Source: Aminobacter niigataensis (GTDB taxonomy: Bacteria; Pseudomonadota; Alphaproteobacteria; Rhizobiales; Rhizobiaceae). From it: DNA of 64,000 bases. Shown one piece after another: positions 17,178 to 26,277 of this stretch. The stretch lies in the NCBI RefSeq assembly GCF_014200015.1, contig NZ_JACHOT010000001.1, positions 1,798,001 to 1,862,000 on the forward strand, read 5' to 3'. The notes beneath the pieces were generated by a model, which did not search any database, was not told the DNA's origin, and worked only from the letters and a program-made list of their open reading frames with translations. The position numbers were made by a program, and so were the translations under genes. Numbering within the stretch: the first letter of the stretch is position 1; each line of letters opens with the position of its first letter.

Positions 17178-18128
17178 ATGAGCAATGCACAAGACACAGC
17201 CATCTCATCGCCCGCGCAGCAGAAGGATGCCTTCTGCGTGGCGGTCGACTGGGGCACCAGCAGCTTCCGCGCCTGGCTTCTGGACCGGGTCGGCAGCGTG
17301 CTGGCTGAAAGCCGCGGGCCCGAAGGCATGACGCACTGCGTGACGTCGGGCTTCGAGCCGGTCCTGCAGGCGCACCTTGGCAAGTTGGCGGCACCCGCGT
17401 CCCTGCCGATCCTGATCTGCGGCATGGCCGGGGCGCGCCAAGGCTGGGTCGAGGCGCCTTATGTCGACGCGCCGACGCGGCTCAACGACTTCGCAGCCAG
17501 GGCCGTCAGCGTGCCGAACAGCTTTGCCGACATCCGCATCCTGCCTGGCGTCGCCCAGCGCGACCCGCTGGCACCGGAGGTGATGCGCGGCGAAGAGACC
17601 CAGCTTCTCGGGCTCGGCGACGGTGTCGCGCGCCAGCTCGTCTGCATGCCGGGCACCCACAGCAAATGGGTGGTGCTCGAGGATGGCTGGCTGAGACGAT
17701 TTGCGACCCTGATGACAGGCGAACTCTTCGGCCTGCTCAACAAGCACTCCACCCTCGCCTTCGCGATCGATGCCGACGTCAAGTTCGGCGCCGACGCGCC
17801 GGCTTTCCTCAACGCACTCGACAAGGGTGTCGCAGATCCCTGCCTGGCTTTGAGCCGGCTTTTCGGCGTCCGCGCCGCTCAACTGCTCGGCTTCGAGGCC
17901 AAGAGCGATGGCGCAGCACACCTCTCCGGCCTGCTGATCGGAGCCGAGGTGCTGGCCGCCAGGCAGAACTTTCCCGACCACACCGATGTCACCCTGGTGG
18001 CCTCGGGGTCCGTGGCCGATCTCTATCGGGTGGCGCTCCATCGCGTCGGTCTCAACGTCAAGCACGTCGACGCCGACCACGCCGTTCGCCAGGGCCTCTA
18101 TCTGGCCGCGCATTCAATCTGGGCATAA
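17178..18128 (+). CDS. dgoK: 2-dehydro-3-deoxygalactonokinase
   Basis: Cytosolic kinase of 316 residues that phosphorylates 2-keto-3-deoxy-galactonate at C6 with ATP, a step of the De Ley-Doudoroff pathway. The N-terminal ATPase-fold signature VDWGTSSFRAWLLD and PGTHSKWVVLEDG in the middle are typical of DgoK. The ATG at 17178 is preferred because GAGGG lies eight bases upstream; an in-frame ATG 18 bp earlier has no such site. Followed 12 bp later by dgoA, so the two act in sequence. Confidence 0.93.
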   Translation: MSNAQDTAISSPAQQKDAFCVAVDWGTSSFRAWLLDRVGSVLAESRGPEGMTHCVTSGFEPVLQAHLGKLAAPASLPILICGMAGARQGWVEAPYVDAPTRLNDFAARAVSVPNSFADIRILPGVAQRDPLAPEVMRGEETQLLGLGDGVARQLVCMPGTHSKWVVLEDGWLRRFATLMTGELFGLLNKHSTLAFAIDADVKFGADAPAFLNALDKGVADPCLALSRLFGVRAAQLLGFEAKSDGAAHLSGLLIGAEVLAARQNFPDHTDVTLVASGSVADLYRVALHRVGLNVKHVDADHAVRQGLYLAAHSIWA

Positions 18129-18140
18129 GGAAACAAAGAC

Positions 18141-18779
18141 ATGGCCTCAATCATCGCCTGGCCGCAGCTGCAGCGCTCGCTCGTCGCCATCCTGCGCGGC
18201 ATCAAGCCGGAGGAAGCCGAATCGATCGTCGGCACGCTGGTCGAGGAAGGGTTCGAACTGATCGAGATCCCGCTCAATTCGCCAGATCCCTACACCTCGA
18301 TCCGCAGGGCGGTTGACGCGTTCGGCAGTAAGTGCGTGATCGGCGCCGGCACCGTACTTTCCGCCGAACAGGTCGATCGGCTGGCCGATGCGGGCGGCCG
18401 CCTGGTGGTCAGCCCGAACATCGAACCGTCGGTGATTGCGCGTGCGTCGGAGCACAAGATGCTGACCATGCCCGGCGTCTTCACGCCGACCGAGGCGCTG
18501 CTTGCGGTCAAGTGCGGCTCGTCGGCGCTCAAGTTCTTCCCCGGCAGCGTGCTCGGCACAAGCGGGATCGCGGCGATCAAGACCATCCTGCCGGCCGACA
18601 CCATCGTCGGTGTCGTCGGCGGCGTCTCCGAAGCGTCCTTCGCAGAGTTCTGGAAGATCGGCGTGTCGACCTTCGGCATGGGGTCGAACCTCTATGCCCC
18701 GGGTGACGGCGCAACGACTGTGCGTAACAAGGCCCGCCGGCTGATCGCGGCCTACGACCAGGCAGCAGCCAGCAACTAA
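18141..18779 (+). CDS. dgoA: 2-dehydro-3-deoxy-6-phosphogalactonate aldolase
   Basis: KDPG/KDPGal aldolase-family enzyme of 212 residues that splits 2-keto-3-deoxy-6-phosphogalactonate into pyruvate and glyceraldehyde 3-phosphate. The Schiff-base lysine is K131 in LKFFPGS and the acid-base glutamate is E42 in IEIPLNSP. GAGTVLS and PGVFTPTEAL are further family motifs. Last gene of the plus-strand sugar-acid transcript. The LNSPDP form is typical of DgoA rather than Eda. Confidence 0.93.
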   Translation: MASIIAWPQLQRSLVAILRGIKPEEAESIVGTLVEEGFELIEIPLNSPDPYTSIRRAVDAFGSKCVIGAGTVLSAEQVDRLADAGGRLVVSPNIEPSVIARASEHKMLTMPGVFTPTEALLAVKCGSSALKFFPGSVLGTSGIAAIKTILPADTIVGVVGGVSEASFAEFWKIGVSTFGMGSNLYAPGDGATTVRNKARRLIAAYDQAAASN

Positions 18780-18969
18780 GGGCCATGCACTGACGGGCGG
18801 CCGGGCATCCCGGCCCGCCTTGCTGCAACTCTCCGGCACGCGACCGTATGGCGGATGTAATCCGCAGAAATCGCGTGCCGTGCTCCCGCAAAATCCGCCG
18901 ATCAAATCCGCGAATACCGGGCTTGCGACATTTGGGCACCTGTCACTGAGTTTGCCGCCAGCAAGCCTG

Positions 18970-20115
18970 ATGCTATCGTTCTACTTGGGTGGGAGTAGTG
19001 AACGATTGCCGGAACTTTCCGAGAAATTCATCGACCAGATCTACGAGGCTTCCTTCGTACCGGAGAAATGGCCGACATTGCTCGACGGCCTCGCGCATGC
19101 CGTCGAGGGCATGGGCGGCTATCTGTTCACCATCAGCCAAGGCGCTTCGGCCTTTACCGCCTCGGAAGCGGTCGCAGCGCATGTCGAAGCGTTCATGCGC
19201 GAAGGCTGGATGGCCGTCAACGCGCGCGCCGCACGAGCGTCGGCCCTCGCCTACCCCGGTTTCATCACCGACCTCGATGCCTTTACCGAGGAGGAACTGG
19301 AGAGCGAGCCCATCTACCGCGACTTCCTGCGTCCGAGAGGCATGGGCTGGGCCGCAGGTACCCACATCCCGCTTCCAACGGGGGATGTGCTGTCCTTCAA
19401 CCTGGAGCGGCGGACGGTTCGAGGTCCCTTCGAGCGGCGTTATGTCGATTCGCTCGACCGGATGCGGCCGCACCTCGCACGCGCCGCCATGGTCAGCGCC
19501 CGCATGGGTCTCGAAAAAGCACATGCCGGTGCCGACGCGCTTGAGGCCCTGGGCCTGCCGGCGGCGGTACTGGGCGCGCACGGACAACTGCTGGCCTGCA
19601 ACGGACTGATGCACGAGCTGATACCGGCCACCATCCAGGACGGCACCGACCGCGCCCGGATCACGGACAAGAAGGCCGACGCGCTGCTTGAGACGGCGCT
19701 GACAGCATTGTCCGCCGGCACCCGGCGCGGCATCGTTCAGTCGTTTCCGATCACCGGCCGCGACGGCAAGCCTTCCAGCGTCGCCCATCTCCTGCCGGTG
19801 CGCGGTTCGGCGCACGATCTGTTCAGCCGCATCCACAGCATCCTCGTCATCATGCCCTTGCCCGGCCCCGGCGCGCCGCCGGCCAATGTGCTGCAAGCAC
19901 TGTTCGACCTGACGCCGAGCGAGGCGCGAATCGCGTCGGCGCTCGCCGATGGCCGGTCGATCGATGCCATCAGCAACGACTTCGGCATCGCGAGGGAGAC
20001 CGTGCGTTCGCATCTGCGCTCGATCTTCGCCAAATCCGGCGTTTCCAAGCAATCGGCCCTGGTCCGCCTGCTGCTCGGGGTGACGCTGCCTTGCGGCTCC
20101 GTGAAGGACGGCTAG
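18970..20115 (+). CDS. LuxR-type helix-turn-helix transcriptional regulator
   Basis: Regulator of about 381 residues. The C-terminal LuxR-like helix-turn-helix covers about residues 315-370 (LTPSEARIASALADGRSIDA, then FGIARETVRSHLRSIFAKSG). The long N-terminal part has no clear receiver or autoinducer domain; it may be a PAS/GAF-like sensor. The start is uncertain. The ATG at 18970 has no ribosome-binding site, while a TTG at 19006 has GGGAG ten bases upstream and would give 369 residues. It lies downstream of dgoA on the same strand but 190 bp away, so separate transcription is likely. Targets unknown. Confidence 0.78.
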   Translation: MLSFYLGGSSERLPELSEKFIDQIYEASFVPEKWPTLLDGLAHAVEGMGGYLFTISQGASAFTASEAVAAHVEAFMREGWMAVNARAARASALAYPGFITDLDAFTEEELESEPIYRDFLRPRGMGWAAGTHIPLPTGDVLSFNLERRTVRGPFERRYVDSLDRMRPHLARAAMVSARMGLEKAHAGADALEALGLPAAVLGAHGQLLACNGLMHELIPATIQDGTDRARITDKKADALLETALTALSAGTRRGIVQSFPITGRDGKPSSVAHLLPVRGSAHDLFSRIHSILVIMPLPGPGAPPANVLQALFDLTPSEARIASALADGRSIDAISNDFGIARETVRSHLRSIFAKSGVSKQSALVRLLLGVTLPCGSVKDG

Positions 20116-20176
20116 ACCATAGGCTTACTCGACAGCTGGTCGCTGACCTGCGCATCTAGTTCGGGGAGGAACAAAA

Positions 20177-20455
20177 GTGCCGTATCTCGACATCTATCTC
20201 GCGCAGCTCATCGACCCGTTCCGCATCGGCCTGCTGATCGCACTGGTGCTGACCGCCGCAAACACCGCGCAAACGCTAAACCGCTGGATTCCGATCGCCT
20301 TGGGCATCGTCTTCGTTGCCGTGCTGATCCCTTTCAGCATCGGTGCGAACAGCGCAGTAGATACTCCGACATCAATACTCGTCGGCCTCGCCTCAAATGC
20401 GACGATCCTCGCCGTTCTGCTCGGCGCAAAGGCGCTCTACTCGCGATTGGCCTGA
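20177..20455 (+). CDS. Small inner-membrane protein, unknown function
   Basis: Unrecognised protein of 92 residues with three hydrophobic segments at about residues 14-30, 36-54 and 65-88, so probably an integral inner-membrane protein. The start is GTG with a strong GGGAGGA site. It follows the LuxR-type regulator by 61 bp and converges with hdaA, whose stop codon lies only 3 bp away. No domain or partner can be named. Confidence 0.6.
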   Translation: MPYLDIYLAQLIDPFRIGLLIALVLTAANTAQTLNRWIPIALGIVFVAVLIPFSIGANSAVDTPTSILVGLASNATILAVLLGAKALYSRLA

Positions 20456-20458
20456 CGG

Positions 20459-21166
20459 TCAGACTTCCAGTTCGCCCTGCCCGGCATCGAACGCACCGAC
20501 CGTCTCGGCGGCAAGCGTGCGCGTGATGCGGGTCTTCTGCTCCAGCGCTGCACGGTCAAGGCGGTCGACCACGCGAATGGCCGTCGACAGCGACCGCTCG
20601 ATGCGCCGCACCAGGAACTGGACGACATGCGGGTCGACCTCGACCTGGCGGTCGGCGAACAGCTTGGTGATGACGCCTGCCAGCAGCAGGTCGTCCGGCT
20701 CCTCGATCTCAACCGTCGCCGCCGCTTTCAGGCGCGAGGCGAGGTCGGGAAGGGTGACACCCCAGGCGGCAGGGAAGCTGCGCGCCGTCAGCAAAAGATG
20801 GGATCCAGCGCCGCGCACGGTATTGATGAGGTGGAACAGGCCGTCCTGGTCGAGCCAGCCCTGGTCGGCGTCATCAATCAGAACCGGCGTTGCGCCGATG
20901 TCGCCGACATGGGTGGAGATGTCGGAAGCGGACAGCTCGACCGCCCCGGCATGCTCGCGCCAGATCGCGGCAAGATGCGTCTTGCCCGATCCTGCCGGAC
21001 CGGCCAGCAGGACCACCGGCGCCGGCCATGCCGGCCATCGGTCGATCAGCGACGCGGCCTGGGCATTGGCCGCTGAGACGACGAGGTCGTCGCGTGAGAA
21101 GCCCGGCGAATGGCCAAGGTCGAGCGGCAACTGGCGCGGTTTCTGGGGCTCGCGCGACACGTTCAT
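20459..21166 (-). CDS. hdaA: DnaA-related replication regulator HdaA
   Basis: AAA+ protein of 235 residues related to DnaA domain III, which with the sliding clamp stimulates DnaA-ATP hydrolysis to prevent over-initiation. The N-terminal clamp-binding motif is QLPLDLGH (residues 12-19). The Walker A motif is AGPAGSGKTH (about 54-63) and Walker B is VLIDDAD. No DNA-binding domain IV is present, which separates it from DnaA. It overlaps the AI-2E family gene (ATGA) and is the last of three co-directional genes. Confidence 0.88.
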   Translation of the reverse strand: MNVSREPQKPRQLPLDLGHSPGFSRDDLVVSAANAQAASLIDRWPAWPAPVVLLAGPAGSGKTHLAAIWREHAGAVELSASDISTHVGDIGATPVLIDDADQGWLDQDGLFHLINTVRGAGSHLLLTARSFPAAWGVTLPDLASRLKAAATVEIEEPDDLLLAGVITKLFADRQVEVDPHVVQFLVRRIERSLSTAIRVVDRLDRAALEQKTRITRTLAAETVGAFDAGQGELEV

Positions 21167-22329
21167 TTATCCGGGCTGGTCCCGCTCGCCTTGCGGGCCT
21201 CGACCGGCGGCTGCACCGCATGGCCGTGATAGAGCGGCGACTCGAGATAACGCGATATGGCAAAGCGGACCAGAACGGCGACGGCCGCCGCGGCGGGCAC
21301 CGCAACTAGCAAGCCGACAAAGCCGAACAGCGCGCCGAACGCAAACAGCGCGAACATCAGCCAGACCGGATGCAGGCCGACGCTCTTGCCGACCAGCCGC
21401 GGCTGCAGGATGTTACCCTCGATGAACTGGCCGACGAAGAAGACCGCAGCCACGGCCACCACCATTGTCCAGTCCGGCCAGAACTGCACGAAAGCGACGC
21501 CGACCGACAGTACCAGCCCGACCATCGAGCCGACATAAGGAATGAAGCTGATCAGCCCCGCGAACAGGCCAATGAGAACGCCGAAATTCAGCCCGGTCAG
21601 CGTCAGGCCGATGGCGTACATCACGCCGAGCACCAGGCAGAGCGTGCCCTGCCCGCGGACGAAGCCCGCGGTCGCCGCGTTGATGTCGGTGGCGAGTCGG
21701 CGCACCGTCTCGACGTGGTCGCGCGGCACCCAGCTGTCGACGACGGCAACCATGCGGTCCCAGTCGAGCAGCATGTAGAAGGCCACGACAGGCGTGATGA
21801 CGAACAGGCTGGCGATGGAAAACAGCGCCACGCCCGAGCTCCAGATCGACTGGAAAACGGTCGAAAGGAAGCCGAAGCCAGTGCTCAGCAGAGAGTTGAG
21901 GCCCTCGCGCAGGCCGGCCGCATCGACGCCAAAGCGCTGTTCCAGCCATTGCGGGTCGAAATTGGTGACCAGTTGCTGAAGCTTCTCGACGTATCCCGGC
22001 ACCTTGGCGGCGAAATCCGCCATCTGCGAGGCCAGCACCGGGATCAGTACCACCAGCGCCAGCGTCAGCAAGACGATGAAACAGATGAGGATCACCACCG
22101 TCGCCATGATCCGCGACAGGCCAAGCCGCTGCAGCCGGTCGGCGACCGGATCGAGGAAATAGGCAAGCGCCATGCCGGCCACGAAGGGCAGCAAGATGTT
22201 GCTGAACAAATAGAGGAAACCGACGAACAGGACGGCGGTGATCAGCCAGAAACGGATCTGTTTGCGGAACGCCGCAGCGGCGGCTTCTTCGGCCGCCTCG
22301 TTATCGGTTGGGAGTTTCGCCTTCGCCAT
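21163..22329 (-). CDS. AI-2E family transporter (PerM-like permease)
   Basis: Polytopic inner-membrane protein of 388 residues of the AI-2E transporter/PerM family. Paired N-terminal helices (about residues 30-70) are followed by a central amphipathic region and a conserved C-terminal block, including FIPYVGSMVGLVLSVGVAF and QFIEGNILQPRLVGKSVGLH. The latter is the family hallmark. The N-terminal tail is Glu/Ala-rich. It overlaps the upstream CDP-alcohol transferase gene by 29 bp and hdaA by 4 bp. The substrate is not predictable; autoinducer-2 export is only one documented role of the family. Confidence 0.85.
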   Translation of the reverse strand: MAKAKLPTDNEAAEEAAAAAFRKQIRFWLITAVLFVGFLYLFSNILLPFVAGMALAYFLDPVADRLQRLGLSRIMATVVILICFIVLLTLALVVLIPVLASQMADFAAKVPGYVEKLQQLVTNFDPQWLEQRFGVDAAGLREGLNSLLSTGFGFLSTVFQSIWSSGVALFSIASLFVITPVVAFYMLLDWDRMVAVVDSWVPRDHVETVRRLATDINAATAGFVRGQGTLCLVLGVMYAIGLTLTGLNFGVLIGLFAGLISFIPYVGSMVGLVLSVGVAFVQFWPDWTMVVAVAAVFFVGQFIEGNILQPRLVGKSVGLHPVWLMFALFAFGALFGFVGLLVAVPAAAAVAVLVRFAISRYLESPLYHGHAVQPPVEARKASGTSPDK

Positions 22330-22867
22330 AACCGCTCATGTGCCTCAGCCAGGCCACGAGATAGGCTGCCGCGGAAGCCACGGTCAAGAGGCCGGACAGT
22401 ATTATCAACGCCGGCCGAACCGGGCCAAGCTCGAGTGTAAAGGCAAGTTCGGCAAGGACAATCGCCGCCAGGACGATCTGCATCGCGGTGTTGACCTTGG
22501 ACACCATGAGCGGGCGCACTTTCACCGGGTGCCCCATGATGGTCGACAACAGCACCGCGCCGACAATCAGCGCGTCGCGGGAAACGGCCAGCATGACCAG
22601 CCACAGAGGCAGGTGACCCATGATACCGAGGACCACGAAGACGCTGACCAGCAGCAGCTTGTCGGCCATAGGATCGAGATAGGCGCCAAGTTCGGAACGC
22701 TGGTTGAAATGGCGGGCAATGAAGCCGTCGACGCCGTCGGAAACACCTGCAATGACAAATCCGGCAAAGGCCCAGTCCCAGCGCGCCGAGAGCATGGCAT
22801 AGATCACGCAAGGCACGAGGATGAGCCTCATGATGGTGATCATGTTGGGAATCGTCACGACCGGCAT
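22301..22867 (-). CDS. CDP-alcohol phosphatidyltransferase family protein
   Basis: Membrane enzyme of 188 residues with the catalytic signature DG-x2-AR-x8-G-x3-D-x3-D (SDGVDGFIARHFNQRSELG, then AYLDPMADK), which binds the metal and CDP-alcohol. The substrates are probably CDP-diacylglycerol and glycerol phosphate or another alcohol. A second member, closer to PgsA, is encoded at 35111-35707, so this copy may have a different acceptor such as cardiolipin or a phosphatidylinositol-like product. It heads a three-gene run with the AI-2E gene and hdaA. Confidence 0.85.
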   Translation of the reverse strand: MPVVTIPNMITIMRLILVPCVIYAMLSARWDWAFAGFVIAGVSDGVDGFIARHFNQRSELGAYLDPMADKLLLVSVFVVLGIMGHLPLWLVMLAVSRDALIVGAVLLSTIMGHPVKVRPLMVSKVNTAMQIVLAAIVLAELAFTLELGPVRPALIILSGLLTVASAAAYLVAWLRHMSGYGEGETPNR

Positions 22868-22918
22868 CCACCCTTTGTCTTTTTCCGATACATGGGCGAC
22901 AGTTCACCTGACCGCAAG

Positions 22919-22933
22919 GGACAGGCCCTGTCC
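22919..22933. promoter_or_regulatory. Palindrome in the purM divergent promoter region
   Basis: GGACAGG-C-CCTGTCC is a perfect 15-bp palindrome between the divergent CDP-alcohol transferase and purM genes, about 105 bp upstream of purM. TTGACA follows at 22940-22945 on the plus strand without an evident -10 box. It is a candidate operator for one or both genes. Confidence 0.35.
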
Positions 22934-23039
22934 ACGGCTTTGACAGGCGCATCCGGTCGCACCGGGCCAGTGTCGCTTGCGGGAACGGGCCGTTCATGCG
23001 AATAGCGCGCAAAAGGCGTAGGACATCAGGATTTTGACG

Positions 23040-24104
23040 ATGAGCGAAGGCAGCAAGGGTCTCACCTACGCGCAGGCGGGCGTCGACATCGACGCCGGGA
23101 ACCTGATGGTCGAGAAGATCAAACCGCTGGTGCGCTCGACGCGCCGGCCGGGTGCGGATGGCGAGATCGGCGGCTTCGGTGGCCTGTTCGACCTCAAGGC
23201 GGCGGGTTTCAGCGATCCGATCCTGGTCGCGGCCAATGACGGCGTCGGCACCAAGCTCAAGATCGCCATCGATGCCGGCAAGCACGACACCATCGGCGTC
23301 GACCTCGTCGCCATGTGCGTCAACGACATCGTCGTCCAGGGTGCCGAGCCGCTGCTGTTTCTCGACTACTTCGCCACCGGCAAGCTCGACCCCAACCAGG
23401 GCGCCGACATCGTCTCGGGTATCGCCGAGGGCTGCCGCCAGGCCGGCTGTGCGCTGATCGGCGGCGAGACCGCCGAAATGCCGGGCATGTATCACGGCAA
23501 CGATTACGACCTCGCCGGCTTCGCCGTTGGTGCCGCCGAGCGCGGCCAGCTGTTGCCGACCGACGATGTCGTCGAGGGCGACGTGCTGCTCGGCCTCGCC
23601 TCTTCGGGCGTGCACTCCAATGGCTATTCGCTGGTTCGCCGCATCGTCGAGAAATCCGGCGTCAAATGGGCCGACCGCGCGCCCTTCGCCGACGGACCGA
23701 CGCTGGCAGAGGCCCTGCTCGAGCCGACCCGCATCTACGTCAAGTCGTTGCTCAAGGCGATCCGCGAGACCCACGGCATCAAGGCGCTGGCCCACATCAC
23801 CGGCGGCGGCTTCCCCGAAAACATTCCCAGGGTCCTGCCCAAGGAGTTCTCGGCCGAGCTCGACCTTTCTGCGATCGAAGTGCCGCGCGTGTTCTCGTGG
23901 CTGGCCGAGACCGGTGGCGTAGCGCCCGAAGAAATGATGCGCACGTTCAATTGCGGCGTCGGCATGATCGCGGTCGTGGCCGCCGGCCAGGCCGCACAGG
24001 TCGCGGCAGTGCTGCAGGAGGCAGGCGAAACGGTCACGCCGATCGGCCGCATCGTGCCCCGCCGTGACACCGGCGTGATCTACCGCGGATCGCTCGCCCT
24101 ATGA
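23040..24104 (+). CDS. purM: Phosphoribosylformylglycinamidine cyclo-ligase
   Basis: Purine biosynthesis enzyme of 354 residues (AIR synthetase) that closes the imidazole ring with ATP. Signature segments: [15 protein letters not shown] at the N-terminus, [30 protein letters not shown] and [11 protein letters not shown]. The ATG at 23040 is used; an in-frame TTG six bases earlier is less likely. Its stop overlaps the purN start (ATGA), so the two are translationally coupled and act in the same pathway. Confidence 0.97.
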   Translation: MSEGSKGLTYAQAGVDIDAGNLMVEKIKPLVRSTRRPGADGEIGGFGGLFDLKAAGFSDPILVAANDGVGTKLKIAIDAGKHDTIGVDLVAMCVNDIVVQGAEPLLFLDYFATGKLDPNQGADIVSGIAEGCRQAGCALIGGETAEMPGMYHGNDYDLAGFAVGAAERGQLLPTDDVVEGDVLLGLASSGVHSNGYSLVRRIVEKSGVKWADRAPFADGPTLAEALLEPTRIYVKSLLKAIRETHGIKALAHITGGGFPENIPRVLPKEFSAELDLSAIEVPRVFSWLAETGGVAPEEMMRTFNCGVGMIAVVAAGQAAQVAAVLQEAGETVTPIGRIVPRRDTGVIYRGSLAL

Positions 24105-24808
24105 ATGCGCCGCGCAAACGTACCGTCATCCTGATCTCCGGCCGCGGCTCCAACATGGCCGCGTTGATCGACGCGGCGGCCGACCCGGCCTTCCCGGCCG
24201 AGATCGTCGGCGTCATTTCCGACCAGCCCAACGCGCTCGGCCTGGGCATTGCGGCCAGCCGTGGCGTCGCCACCAAGGTCATCGCCCGCGCCGACCATGC
24301 CAGCAAGGACGCGCATGACGTGGCCATCGATGCCGCGTTGGCCACTTTCGGCGCCGAGATCGTCGCCCTTGCCGGCTACATGCGGCTTTTGACCACCGAG
24401 TTCGTCGAGAAGTGGCAGGGTCGGATGATCAACATCCATCCTGCACTGCTGCCGTCGTTCAAGGGTCTCGACACACACGGCCGCGCGCTCGATGCCGGTA
24501 TCCGTGTCCATGGTTGCACGGTTCATTTCGTGACGCCCGCAATGGACGACGGTCCGATCATCGCCCAGGCGGCCGTGCCCGTGCTGATCGACGACGACGA
24601 GCCGACGCTTTCGGCCCGCGTGCTCAAGGCCGAGCACAGGCTGTATCCGCTTGCGCTCAGGCTGTTCGCCGAAGGCAAGGTACGGATGGACGGCAATCGC
24701 ACCGCCTTTTCGGGCTTCGCCGAGACCACCAGCCACGACACCGTCGCTGCTCCCAGCCCGGCGCGCGAAGAGGTCGACCTCGAACAGTTGGCGCGCATCA
24801 CGCCCTGA
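24101..24808 (+). CDS. purN: Phosphoribosylglycinamide formyltransferase
   Basis: GAR transformylase of 235 residues, transferring a formyl group from 10-formyl-THF in the third step of purine synthesis. Motifs: [17 protein letters not shown] at the N-terminus, LAGYMRLL, and [13 protein letters not shown] with the catalytic Asn-His, plus the conserved Asp in [10 protein letters not shown]. The C-terminal 30 residues are an extension beyond the core of about 200 residues. Overlaps purM by four bases. Confidence 0.96.
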   Translation: MNAPRKRTVILISGRGSNMAALIDAAADPAFPAEIVGVISDQPNALGLGIAASRGVATKVIARADHASKDAHDVAIDAALATFGAEIVALAGYMRLLTTEFVEKWQGRMINIHPALLPSFKGLDTHGRALDAGIRVHGCTVHFVTPAMDDGPIIAQAAVPVLIDDDEPTLSARVLKAEHRLYPLALRLFAEGKVRMDGNRTAFSGFAETTSHDTVAAPSPAREEVDLEQLARITP

Positions 24809-24822
24809 ACGGGAAGAACGGC

Positions 24823-25350
24823 ATGGCGAAGATCAGGCAACTTCTGCTTCTGCGCCACGCCAAGTCGAGCTGGGACGATACCGCGCTCGCGGATTTCGAC
24901 CGTCCGCTCGCACCGCGCGGGCGCAAGGCCGCACCCAGGATGGCCGAGGAAATCCTCAAGCGCGGCTGGTTGCCCGACCTCGCGCTGGTCTCGCCCTCCG
25001 TGCGCACGCGCGAGACATGGCAGTTGGCCTCGGCCCGCTGGCCGGTTCCTCAGCCTCCGGTTGCCTTCCCCGACGACCTCTACCTAGCCACTGCGCGGGA
25101 GTTGCTGGCCGAGGTGCAATCGGCATCCGATGCGGTCATGACGCTGCTTGTGGTTGCCCACAATCCGGGTCTCGAGGACTTCGCGCTTCAACTCGCCGGT
25201 TCGGGTTCGGACGACAACGCATTGAAGCTCCTTGCCGACAAGTTTTCGACTGGCGCGCTGGCCAGGCTGCAATTCGAAGGCGCATGGAATGAACTGCACT
25301 TCGGCAGCGCCCGTCTCACCCATTGCCTGCGTCCCAAGGATCTGAACTAA
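24823..25350 (+). CDS. SixA-like histidine phosphatase family protein
   Basis: Cytosolic phosphatase of 175 residues. The catalytic N-terminal LLLRHAKSSW (RHG-type motif with His and Arg) and the second histidine in VVAHNPGLED are conserved. This is the COG2062/SixA pattern, proposed to dephosphorylate phosphohistidine on signalling proteins; the true substrate here is unknown. It starts 14 bp after purN with ribosome-binding site GGGAAG, so it is probably read with the pur genes, and it converges with the CDF gene. Confidence 0.85.
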   Translation: MAKIRQLLLLRHAKSSWDDTALADFDRPLAPRGRKAAPRMAEEILKRGWLPDLALVSPSVRTRETWQLASARWPVPQPPVAFPDDLYLATARELLAEVQSASDAVMTLLVVAHNPGLEDFALQLAGSGSDDNALKLLADKFSTGALARLQFEGAWNELHFGSARLTHCLRPKDLN

Positions 25351-25358
25351 CGCAACCG

Positions 25359-26252
25359 TCAGTGGATGCGCTCCAGCGGCGCACAGTTTTCGCGCTCCAT
25401 CTGCAGCGTGGTGTGATGCAGGTCGAACTTCTCCTGCAGCCGGGCTTCGATCGCCCGCCGCACCATCTCGGCGTCGGCGTCGACGTCCAGCACCGCATGC
25501 GCCGTAAGCGACGCCTTGCTCTGGGTGATCGCCCACAGGTGCAGGTCGTGGACCGAAGCGACGCCCGGAACAGTGGCAATGGCCTGCTCGACCTCGGCCA
25601 GGTTCATGCCGGGCGGCACGCCTTCGAGCAGGATGTTGACGCATGCCTTGAGCAGCACCCAGGTGCGCGGGAACACCATGAAGCCGATGCCGACGGCGAT
25701 CAGCGAATCCACCCACTGCCAGCCGGTGAACCAGATGACGAGCGCGCCGGCGATCACGCCGAGCGAACCCAGCATGTCGGCCCAGACTTCGAGATAGGCG
25801 CCCTTGACGTTGAGGCTCTTGTCCTTGTGACCGGTCAGCAGGCGCATGGACGTGAAATTGACGGCAAGTCCGATGACCGCGACGACGAGCATGCCGAGCG
25901 AGGCTATCTCCGTCGACTGGTACAGCCGCTCATAGGCTTCGTAGAGGATGTAGAAGGCGATGCCGAGCAGGACCAGTGCGTTGAATGCCGCCGCTAGGAT
26001 CTCGAATCGGGCATAGCCGTAGGTGCGCAGGAGGTCGGCGGCGCGCCGGCCGACCTTGATGGCGATCAGCGCGATGGCGAGTGCCATGGCGTCGGTCGCC
26101 ATGTGCATCGCATCGGAGATCAGCGCCAGGCTGCCGGTGACGACGCCACCGATGACCTCGGCGATCATGAAGCTGCCGGTCAGGCCGAGCGCCAGCCAGA
26201 GGCGGGACTCCGGCGTGTTCTGCATGTCGCCGTGATCGTGATCGCCGCTCAT
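25359..26252 (-). CDS. Cation diffusion facilitator metal exporter
   Basis: Inner-membrane CDF-family exporter of 297 residues with six helices and a C-terminal cytoplasmic domain (about residues 215-297, ending in a His-rich LHHTTLQME). The transport-site residues in helix 2 are H50 and D54 (DAMHMATD). In helix 5 they are E155 and D159 (LEVWADMLGS), where zinc exporters usually have His-x3-Asp. The N-terminal HDHGD tail may bind metal. ATG chosen by ribosome-binding site GGAGA; the longer open frame is non-homologous. It follows the molybdoprotein gene by 25 bp, so co-transcription is likely. Confidence 0.9.
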   Translation of the reverse strand: MSGDHDHGDMQNTPESRLWLALGLTGSFMIAEVIGGVVTGSLALISDAMHMATDAMALAIALIAIKVGRRAADLLRTYGYARFEILAAAFNALVLLGIAFYILYEAYERLYQSTEIASLGMLVVAVIGLAVNFTSMRLLTGHKDKSLNVKGAYLEVWADMLGSLGVIAGALVIWFTGWQWVDSLIAVGIGFMVFPRTWVLLKACVNILLEGVPPGMNLAEVEQAIATVPGVASVHDLHLWAITQSKASLTAHAVLDVDADAEMVRRAIEARLQEKFDLHHTTLQMERENCAPLERIH

Positions 26253-26277
26253 GACAAGTCTCCGACCGTATTGAGGA

